Positions 55,601 to 64,000 of a stretch of DNA of 64,000 bases are shown piece after piece (the stretch's first letter is position 1; each line of letters starts with the position of its first letter). Source of the stretch: Mycoplasmopsis cynos (GTDB lineage: Bacteria; Bacillota_I; Bacilli_A; Mycoplasmatales; Metamycoplasmataceae); the NCBI RefSeq assembly GCF_900660545.1, contig NZ_LR214986.1, positions 922,660 to 986,659 on the forward strand, given 5' to 3'. The notes beneath the pieces were generated by a model. That model did not search any database, had not been told where the DNA came from, and saw nothing but the letters and a program-made list of their open reading frames with translations. Both the position numbers and the translations under genes were made by a program.

Positions 55601-57817
55601 TTTAATTATTCCGTTTGTTGCGTTATCTATTTTAGCATTTCTTCATCTAATGATATTATTTTGATTATCAGTTTCAGGTACAACAATTAAATATTCATTA
55701 TCATTTAAAAATGTAATTCCAATATTGGCAAAAATGTTGTAATCTTTTTCTTGTCTATTTTTTTCTCCAATATATTTTGCCAATTTATAAATCTTTGCTC
55801 TTTTTTGAACAGTTACATCATTATTTAATTGATTAGTAAACACTAATTCTTGAAAATCATAGTCAGGCTTAATATAGTTAGGATAAGGCAAAATGTTAGC
55901 AATTGCATTATTTAATATAACAGTAGAAATATAAGGATCAATTTCTTTTGTCTTGAAAAAATCAGCAATGTTTTGTGTTTTTCTATTTAATGAATTATTT
56001 TTATTTTCATTAACCAAATTGTTAATATTATTTTGAATACCAGAAATTTTTCTTTCTTTATCACCTAAATTAACAAAATGATAAACCTTCTTACCATCAT
56101 TATCATCAAATGAATCTATTGTTATAGATTGTCTAATTCCAATATTTTGTTTACTTATTTTCTTATCTAATACATATTTATAAATATCTTGTTTTGTTAT
56201 CGCAAGTGCACCGTTTCTTATTTTGATAAAAGTATCAGCAGCAATTGATTTATTTGATATTCTTTTGTATTCTTCTTCATTAGCCTCATATTTAATTTTT
56301 TGATCGTTACCGGTTTTTTTTATATTTTCTATTTCTGCAATAGTTTTGGTTCCATCAAATTTATAAGCATTATAGTCAATTTTTTTGGGTTGATCATTAA
56401 GAGGGGCAAATGATAGCTTTTCATTATTAACTTCATCAAATGTAATAATATTTTTATCTTCTTCTGAAGATATTTCATTCCCAACAAAAGGAATTAATTC
56501 AGTTTTAATATTTTTCTCTCAATAAGAAAAGTCCGAAAATTCCTTTGGAATTTTCTTATCCTTGCTTAAGGATATTAAATTATCCATAAAAGTCTTGAAT
56601 GAACCTGATCATCTTTTTTTGTATTCATTAACATATGTAGTTTTATAATGTTTTCTCTCATAACTTATTGTCTTTTTTCTATTATAAGCTCATTCTTTTG
56701 GAATATTGTAGTCTTTATTTGCCTCAAAAGTAAAATGATTAATCTTTTCTATTGATTTATCACTATTATTAAATAATGTTTTATAAGGTAATTCATTTTT
56801 TAATACCTTATCAACAAAGTTAGGAACTTTATCATCACTTTTTATATCTATAAGAATGGCAGATTTGCCTTTATCAAGTTCATAAACAAACTCACTATTT
56901 TTAATTCTTTTAAAACCAAGAAGACCGGCTAACTCATCTCCGAAAACCTTTATTGCTCCGTCGATATTTTCTCATTCAGAACCTTTAATTGAATCAAAAG
57001 TCATTTGGTGGGTTTTAAAGTTTATAAATAAAGTAGATAATTGAGATATATTCACACTTTTCTCATCATTACTAGTTATATAACTTATATCACTTAATTT
57101 ATATTGTTTATCAAAAGTATATTTTGCATTTTTGTCAAGTTTTACATTTTCAGAATCTAGTTCAAAATTATTATTAATATTTTTAACATAAACATTAAAA
57201 GTAATTTTATGGTTTAATTTAAAAGTTTTTTGTGGTTTAGAAAAATCTAACTTAAATAATGATTCTGGTTTTTTCTTATTATCATTTTTTTGACTATCAT
57301 CATTTATATTGTTTTTTAATTCTTCAGGAGCGTATGAATTATAAAAACTTAAAAAATCATTTCTTGAAATATATTTATTTACATATGAACTATCATTTAT
57401 AAAATTAGATAATAAAAAATAGTTATCACTAACTTTACTAAAATTAATAACTTCTGTTGTTTGAATATGATTTTTTGGATAATATTTTAATGGTTTATCA
57501 TAATAATCTTCTTGCGCATTATTAAGATAGTTTTTAGCTTTCTCATTAGCGCTTAAACTGGCTCCTTCTTTGCTTAAACCATTTATAAAATATCCATTAT
57601 TATATGCTGATCCGCTAATTGGTAAATTTAAATCCACAGTTAAATCGTGTGGTCTAGAAACATCCTTATATCTATCATATTGTTTTTTCATTGCTTTTGC
57701 TGTATCATGCAACACTGTAAAAACACCTGAAGTTAGAAAAACTAATATAGTCAGGCCGGTAACAGTAATCTTATTTTTAGATAAAGATCTTCAAACTTCT
57801 TTAAATAAGTTTCACAT
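49682..57817 (-). CDS. giant FtsX-like ABC transporter permease, 2,711 aa
   Basis: One unbroken frame in table 4; I read through all the gaps between standard-code fragments and found only TGA, no TAA or TAG. The N-terminus MWNLFKEVWRSLSKNKITVTGLTILVFLTSGVF is the usual first helix of MacB/FtsX permeases. About 1,800 Lys/Asn/Asp-rich, presumably extracellular residues follow. Then comes a helix group (about 1830-1920: LLAILISLVTISVIFI, PLQIAASLSVFAIFTIVIGDIIGYI), a second extracellular part, and a final helix group (about 2530-2711). Two FtsX-like units are thus fused. A short repeat (FANDFLSFANDKE) lies near 1370. An AAGGAG site precedes the ATG. Confidence 0.88.
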
Positions 57818-57892
57818 TTTTTCTCCTTATTTAAGTTCATATGTTTATATAATAAACATGTATATTCAATTATAAAGTATTATTTGATAAAA

Positions 57893-57942
57893 AAAACTAA
57901 TAAAACATTAGTACATTACTATACAGTAATTTTATTAGTTTT
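57893..57942 (-). terminator. intrinsic terminator of ftsH
   Basis: AAAACTAATAAAA (57893-57905) pairs with TTTTATTAGTTTT (57930-57942). It overlaps the ftsH stop and lies upstream of the giant permease. Confidence 0.8.
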
Positions 57943-59908
57943 CTATTTTTGTTATATCAATTAATGAATCTAAATCTAATGATTTTTCATTTTTTTCTTG
58001 TACTTCATTAGATTTAGGAGGAAGCTCTAAATTTTTCGCTATATATTCAATCTCTTCAGCAATAATTGTTTCTTTTTCTAATAATGAAGTTTTGATTAAT
58101 TCTAATAATAATTTATTTTCTGAAATGATTTTTATTGCTATCTTTTTAGCCTCTAAAATAATTTTTCTCACTTCTAATTCTATTTCATGACTAATTTGAT
58201 TTGAAATAGAAGAGCTTGTAGCTAGAGTTTTTCCTAAAAATGGAGAACCTGATTCATCATGATATTTGATAGGACCTAAATCGCTCATACCAAACTCAGT
58301 AACCATTCTTCTAGCTATTGTAGTGGCTTTATTAATGTCATCTGAAGCACCTGTAGAAATATTTTCTTCCCCATAAATAATTTCCTCAGCGGCTCTACCT
58401 CCCATAAAACTAGCTATTGTAGCTAATAATTCTTTTTTAGAATAATTATACTTTTCTTGTTCAGGCATCATTAGGTTGTATCCACCAGCTTGACCACGAG
58501 GAATAATTGTAATTTTTTGAACCTTATTTCCGCCTGGAATTTTAATTCCCACTACAGCATGACCTGCTTCATGATAAGCAACAGCAGTCAATTCTTCTTG
58601 TGAAATTGTTCTTGATTTTTTAGCAGGACCAGACATAACACGGTCAATAGCTTCATCAATAATTTCAAGATTAATTAATTGTTTTCTCTCTCTAACGGTT
58701 AATAATACTGACTCATTAATAACATTTTCAAGCTGGGCACCAGAAAAACCAGGAGTTCTTTTTGCTAAATTTGAAAAATTAACATCATTAGAAAAACGTT
58801 TTCCTTTTGCGTGTAATTTTAATATTTCTTCTCTTTCTTTAACATCAGGAAGTCCAACAGTAATAACACGGTCAAAACGCCCAGGTCTTGTTAAAGCAGG
58901 ATCAAGGACATCAGTTCTATTTGTAGCAGCAATAAATAATAAACCGGAATTTTCTTTTATTCCATCCATTTCAACAAGAAGTTGATTTAATGTCTGTTCT
59001 CTTTCGTCATGTCCTCCACCAATACCACTACCTCTTGTTCTACCAATTGCATCTAATTCATCAATAAATACAATTGCAGGAGCATTTTTTCTTGCCTCAT
59101 ATATCACTTGTCTCACTCTTTTTGCTCCCATACCAACAAATAATTCAACAAAGCTTGAAGCAGAAACAAAATAAAATGGAACATTTGCTTCACCAGCGGT
59201 AGCTTTTGCTAATAATGTTTTTCCTGTTCCAGGAGGACCTCCAAGTAAGATACCTCTTGGCATTCTTGCGCCTGCTTCCTCATAGCGTTTAGGATTTTTT
59301 AAATAATCCACAATCTCACTTATTTCTTCTATAGGCTCTTTATTACCAGCTACATCAGAAAACTTTTTATCAGATTTTATTATTTGTGCAGGACTTTTAT
59401 CGCCAAAAACTCCGCCGCCTTGTCCATTCATTATTTTAGCTTGCGATCTATAAATTAAATATAAAACTAAAACCAATATAATTGTTGGTATTAAAGAAAC
59501 AACAATTGATAATCAAACGCTTTGTTGAGGCGCAGAAACTGATGAATAACCATTAACAATCCCGTTAACATTTAGCGCATCATATATACTTATTGGATTT
59601 TTTTTATCAAGAGATAAATAATTCAATATACTTTCTACATCAGATATTCTTCCGTATGTAATATATATGGCTTCTCTTTGTTTATCAATGTGATGTTTAC
59701 TTATTATTTCATTAGTAAATGGATTATAGTTTATACTTGTAAAATAATTATCATCGTTATGCTTTGAAGCTTCGACAATTCTTTGAGCTAAATCATTAAT
59801 TTTTATTTCGGTAGGCGGTACTTTTCTTACAAATGAAAAGTATAAAATTAAACCTATTGTAAATAAAATTAATATACTTAATAAAATAGTAATTTTTTTA
59901 TTTTTCAT
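57935..59908 (-). CDS. ftsH: ATP-dependent zinc metalloprotease FtsH
   Basis: Membrane-bound quality-control protease, 657 aa. Helices at about 7-27 and 133-151 bracket a short extracellular domain. The AAA domain has GPPGTGKT at about 224-231, [11 protein letters not shown] and the second-region [19 protein letters not shown]. The zinc site HEAGH is at about 446-450. TGA at 59513-59515 is Trp. A ribosome site (AAGGAAG) lies 4 nt before the ATG. It follows tilS after 25 nt; tilS-ftsH order is common in Gram-positive lineages. Confidence 0.96.
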
Positions 59909-59933
59909 AACTTCCTTTCATTTATAAATAAAA

Positions 59934-60815
59934 TTATAAAGTATTTTTTTCTTTTTGTACTAAGCATCCTCTTTTCTTAAAAAGATATTTATTATTAGAT
60001 AATTTATATTTTTGGGTTCTATTTTTTGAAAGAATAAAATCTTGAATACTATTTATTTTGTTCTTAGATAATTTTATGTCATCATAATTATTATTTATAA
60101 ATAAATAAATTAAATTTTCTTTCTTTTTTAAAAATTCAAATTCATCTTGCGAGAAATTAAAAAGTTCTCACTTTTTATAATTTTTATTAATAATATATAA
60201 GTTAAAACAATTTAAAAAATTAAGAAAATTAAAATAAATAAATAAATAAATTTTTCAAAATTTAGACTTTTTGTTATTTTCTATTCTTATTTCATTTCTA
60301 GAATATTTTGGTTCATTATTAGTATAATCAAAATGAAACGGAATACCCTTATTAAGACATTTTTTTGTTATAGTCTTTTTAAAATAAGAAAATAATAATG
60401 GTCTATATATATTCATACCAAATAAATTATTTCTTTTTTTAATTCCATAAAACTTTGTATTTCTTTTAGTTTTATAATTAAAAATTGCAGTTTCTAAAAA
60501 ATCATCCATATTGTGGGCTATTAACAATTTTTCACAATTATATTTTTTATATACCTTAGTAAAAAATGAATATCTTTTTTCTCTGGCTCAACTTTGAAAA
60601 TTTCCCTCTGTAAAGTCATCTTTTTTAAGAATGAGAAATTCAAAAGGGATATTATAAAGTTCACAAAAATCTTTAACTATTTCAAAATCGATGCCACTAT
60701 CATTTCTTTGGTTATAATTAACGGTGGCTACAACAATATCCTTATACTTATATTTATTTAACATAAACATACTATCTGGTCCACCGCTAACAGCTAATAA
60801 AAATCTTTTATTCAT
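59934..60815 (-). CDS. tilS: tRNA(Ile)-lysidine synthase
   Basis: Converts C34 of tRNA-Ile(CAU) to lysidine, so that it reads AUA, a common codon in this genome. 293 aa; the PP-loop SGGPDS is at 9-14, with VATVNYNQRNDSGIDFE and LLIAHNMDDFLETAIFNYKT further on. Shorter than the E. coli enzyme, lacking most of the C-terminal domain, as in other mycoplasmas. TGA codons are Trp. It contains a (TTTA)4 run near 60235-60250. Its start overlaps pth by 8 nt. Confidence 0.92.
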
Positions 60816-61371
60816 TAATTGCTTTCTTAGTATTAAATTTATTCATAATTGTATTAATATCATTAAAGCCGAAAGTAATTGCTGCATCAGCTGACTTTTC
60901 AATTATTTTTTCAATTATTTTTATCTCTTCTTCTGAAAATCTGCCTAAAACAAAATCTTTTAATTCTCCTACATAAGGAATTTTAATTCCTACTTTCAAT
61001 CTTTTAAAATCATCTTTTTTTAGTTGTTCAATTATATTTTTAACTCCGTTATGGCTTCCACCAGAACCGCCTACCTTAATTGAAGCTCTTCCTAATTCAA
61101 TATCTTTTTCATCATGGATAACAAAAATATCACTACTGTCAATTTTGAAAAAATCTGCTATTTGATGAACAAAATTACCAGATAAATTCATATATGTCAT
61201 TGGTTTTGCTATAACTAAATCATCGATTTTTACATATTCACCATTAAATTTAGTTTTATTTAGTGTAATATTTAACTTTTGACAAATTCTATCTATTACT
61301 AAAAAACCCACATTATGTCTTGTATATTTATATTTTAAACCTGGATTGCCTAAACCTACTATTAATTTCAT
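60808..61371 (-). CDS. pth: peptidyl-tRNA hydrolase
   Basis: Releases tRNA from peptidyl-tRNAs that drop off ribosomes. 187 aa with VGLGNPGLKYKYTRHNVGF (catalytic His at about 20), KPMTYMNLSG and VIHDEKDIELG. Standard length. Lies 16 nt after recD2 and overlaps tilS. Confidence 0.97.
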   Translation of the reverse strand: MKLIVGLGNPGLKYKYTRHNVGFLVIDRICQKLNITLNKTKFNGEYVKIDDLVIAKPMTYMNLSGNFVHQIADFFKIDSSDIFVIHDEKDIELGRASIKVGGSGGSHNGVKNIIEQLKKDDFKRLKVGIKIPYVGELKDFVLGRFSEEEIKIIEKIIEKSADAAITFGFNDINTIMNKFNTKKAINE

Positions 61372-61387
61372 ATTATTCCTTTAACAT

Positions 61388-63712
61388 TCATAATAAATTA
61401 GTGATAATTTTTTTATTATTCAAGAACTCTTTTAGAAAAATTTTTGAATAAATGTTCTCATATTTAGTAAATATAACAAGTTTTTTAATCGCTCTAGAAG
61501 CAGCTGTATAAACTAACTTACGAGTTAACATTCTACTATGATCTGGATGAACAACAAAAATAGCACAATTAATTTCACTTCCTTGAAATTTATGAATAGT
61601 AATCGCATAAGCTAATTTTACTTCTGTTTTAAATTCATCTTTCGTATATGAAACATAACGCTTCTTACCATTTGTCTCAAATCTAACAACTATTAACTCT
61701 TTTTCCTTAGATGTATTATCTTTTTCTATTCTCTCAATAAAGCCTATATCACCATTTGAAACATTTTTTTCATGCTTATTAACTAATTGAATAACTTTAT
61801 CGTTTTCTTTAAAAATAAATTCATTATCAAAGATCTTATAGGAAAAAATTTCTTTTCCTTCTCTATTAAATTTATTTTGAATAATTTTATTAATTTTGTC
61901 AATGCCGTATGAACCTTTATAAATTGGGCATAAAATAACTACATTTTCAACACCGTAAATTTTTACTTTTTCTTCAAATAAAGTCGAAATATCTTTTAAA
62001 AAATCATTAAAAATATACATTTCTATGTTTTTTTGTTTTAATGAATTACCATAAAAGTCGCAAAACTTTGTATAAATTGTATTTTTAAACTCACTTAATT
62101 TAAAATTTAAATCGTTAATTTTATATTCATCTTTTATAAAATTAACAAGTTGTTCATTATGACTTTCATTTTCAAAGTCACCAATACAATTTATAAAATT
62201 AATGTATTCAATAATTTCAGAACTTTCAGAGCGAAAATTTTGTTTTAAATACATTGTTCTAAATTTATTTGAATTTATTAAATCGGTTAATAAATTACCA
62301 GGACCAATAGCTGGAAGTTGGTCTACATCACCTAATAAAACTATTTTTTTTATCTTTCTACACATGGAAAGTAATAAATAAAAAACATTAATATTAACCA
62401 TACTAAATTCATCAATAATTAATATTTTAAAATTATCATATTCTTTAGGGCTTTGATTTATTTTTTCTTCATCGTTAGCAATATTTAAAAAACTATGAAT
62501 AGTTCTAGAAGTGAATCCATTTTTAAACGAAATATTAGCTGCTGCTCTACCTGTTGGGGCTAAAACTATAAAATCTTCATTATATACATAGCCTTCTTTC
62601 TTTAAAGTGTTATAGATATGCTTTATTAAATTACTCTTTCCTGTTCCAGGACCACCCGTAATTATACTAATATTTGAATTTAAAAATGAATAATACGCTT
62701 CTCTTTGGTTATCAGATAAATAAGATATTTCATTTTCATCTATCTTTTCTAATGTTACTATTTTTCTTTTACTTATTTTTAATAATGTGCTAGAAATAAA
62801 CTCTTCTTTTATGTACATTTCTTTTCTACAAATTAAATTATCTATTGCAATTAATTTTCCTTGTTTTACTAAATTATCTAAAAAATCATTTAAAATCGGC
62901 TCAGTAACAGCAAAATTTAACTCATTTTGCAATAATGAAATTATTTCATTTTTATCTATATATGTAGAATTATTATCTTCTAATTTAATCATAAGCACGT
63001 TTAAATAAGCTTCTAGTCTTTCAAAAGAAGATTCGCTTCATCCTAAAGCTAATGCAAATATATCTATCTCTTTTAATGGGAATTGATTTTCTAAATATAA
63101 CTTATAAGGATTATTTGATTTATAAAATGTTTTAAAATTTACATCTTTACCATGGAATTCTAACAACTTTAAATATAAATTTTGAAGTTTATTTAACTCA
63201 AAAAAGAACAGATCATTATCTATTTCCTCAGTATCACTTATTAAGTTCAATATTTTTTCTTCGTTTTCTTTATAAACCACTAAAATATTTTCTTTTTGTT
63301 GTTGATTTAAAAAATCAGCGAAATCTTCATTAAAAATTTCATTTTCTTTAATTGATTTATAAAAACCTTTAAATGTATATTTTTTATTAATTTTATCAAT
63401 GGCAGCAAAACCGACTTTTGGTGTTTTTTTAAGATATTGAAGAAGTTCCATTTCCTTATCTATCTTTTTTTGAACTTTAAAATAGTTATTCAAAATATAT
63501 GTATTATTAGCTCCTCTATTTGATTTTGTAATTACAAAATCATAATCTTCATATATTTTCGGTATGTTTTTCGACATATAAATAACTATTTTTTCTTTTT
63601 CTATCGTCTCGACCATAAACAAACCTCAACCTTGAGTTTTGTTTTCTTTTAAAGTTTTTATTATTCGTCCTGAAATTAATTCTTCATTTTCTTTTAAAAC
63701 TATTTTTTCCAT
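61388..63712 (-). CDS. recD2: RecD2-type superfamily 1B DNA helicase
   Basis: 774 aa in one frame; TGA at 63035-63037 is Trp, so the apparent two genes are one. The N-terminal third is family-typical: OB-like, helix-hairpin-helix and linker. Walker A GGPGTGKS is at about 353-360, Walker B DEFSMVN near 434, GDVDQLP motif III, and the C-terminal LAYAITIHKFQGSE and YTAASRAIK motifs. RecD2 works in DNA repair without RecBC. The start has no ribosome site; -10-like TATAAT/TATAAA boxes lie 5-10 nt upstream, so the mRNA has almost no leader. It is the first gene beside the presumed origin. Confidence 0.92.
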
Positions 63713-64000
63713 ATTATTTTATATTATAAAATAATTTTTTATTTTTACTAAATACTAAAAAATCTTTACTTTCTTAACAAACAATTCAGAAGATAATTAC
63801 TAAATTTTCACAAGTATTTATATATTTTATTAACAGTTTATTAGACAAAAAAATAAAAATGTTAATAAAGCTCTTTTATTACTAAATTATAGACGCAAAA
63901 ATTGTTAAAAAAATGTGAATAAAACGTTATTGAAGTGTTAATTATAAACAATATTAATACATAAAAAAATTATCTTCAAAATATAGTTTAAAATTATAAT
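63713..64000. other. gene-free AT-rich region with DnaA-box-like sites (possible oriC part)
   Basis: No open frame with a ribosome site is seen. TTATTCACA occurs at 63914-63922 (minus) and matches the TTATNCACA consensus. The related TTATTAACA occurs at 63827-63835 (plus) and 63860-63868 (minus), with looser copies at 63771 and 63937. The region is very AT-rich and lies upstream of outward-reading genes. It may be part of the replication origin, with dnaA beyond the edge. The recD2 promoter is also here. Confidence 0.5.

Noticed and set aside
49682..57817. A string of separate genes or pseudogenes between 49.7 and 57.8 kb
   Set aside because: All fragments share one frame and are separated only by TGA codons, so they form one gene.
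60235..60250. (TAAA)4 repeat as a phase switch in tilS
   Set aside because: Only four units in very AT-rich coding sequence, the frame is open, and tilS is expected to be essential.
61388..63712. Two genes (a helicase and a separate 190-aa protein) in the recD2 region
   Set aside because: Both lie in the same frame with a single TGA between them, and the first part is the normal N-terminal region of RecD2.

Overview
The window is AT-rich mollicute DNA. UGA must be read as tryptophan: nearly every housekeeping gene contains in-frame TGA codons at conserved Trp positions, so genes that look broken under the standard code are intact. All coordinates below use the Mycoplasma code (table 4). The gene set (ECF module, HPr kinase, FtsH, giant FtsX-like permease, P80/P60 genes next to an HIT protein, IS1630-like IS30 element) suggests a Mycoplasma of the hominis/fermentans/synoviae lineage. 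The species is not identified.

Layout. 1-10.5 kb: the tail of a trigger-factor-like chaperone (+), then minus-strand clusters. These are rsmI-holB-tmk-recR-ybaB-dnaX, a 37-aa basic protein, a DUF1461-type membrane protein, mazG-like-der-cmk, and two unknown genes. 10.7-16.5 kb (+): uvrA, then hprK-lgt-trxB. 16.6-29.5 kb: a restriction-modification region, interrupted by lysS and parC. It holds a type III system (res intact; mod phase-variable and OFF in this sequence through an (AG)9 tract), a duplicated res tail, an IS30 end remnant, a single-chain type IIG restriction-methylation enzyme, and an IS30 copy inserted into that gene's terminator with a 19-bp palindromic target duplication. 29.6-32.9 kb (-): ecfA1-ecfA2-ecfT and rnhB. 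33-38 kb: an unknown CxxC protein, a membrane nuclease, and the translation operon rpsL-rpsG-fusA. 38.2-42 kb (-): P80-P60-HIT operon. 42-45.4 kb: an unknown gene, a lone 5S rRNA, and rpmH-rnpA-yidC. 45.6-48.6 kb (+): serS and two HAD hydrolases. 48.7-57.8 kb (-): a 2,711-aa ABC permease and its ATPase. 57.9-63.7 kb (-): ftsH, tilS, pth and recD2. The last 290 bases are gene-free, very AT-rich and contain DnaA-box-like sites, so the replication origin probably lies at or just past the right edge. The strong minus-strand bias of the right half fits leading-strand transcription away from such an origin.

Most genes sit in tightly packed operons with 1-23 nt overlaps and are separated by intrinsic terminators that often serve both strands. 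The most interesting points are the phase-OFF mod gene, the IS30 insertion that duplicated a terminator, the related IS-end remnant beside a duplicated res tail, several apparently leaderless genes, and the giant permease. I saw no CRISPR array, prophage or tRNA gene.
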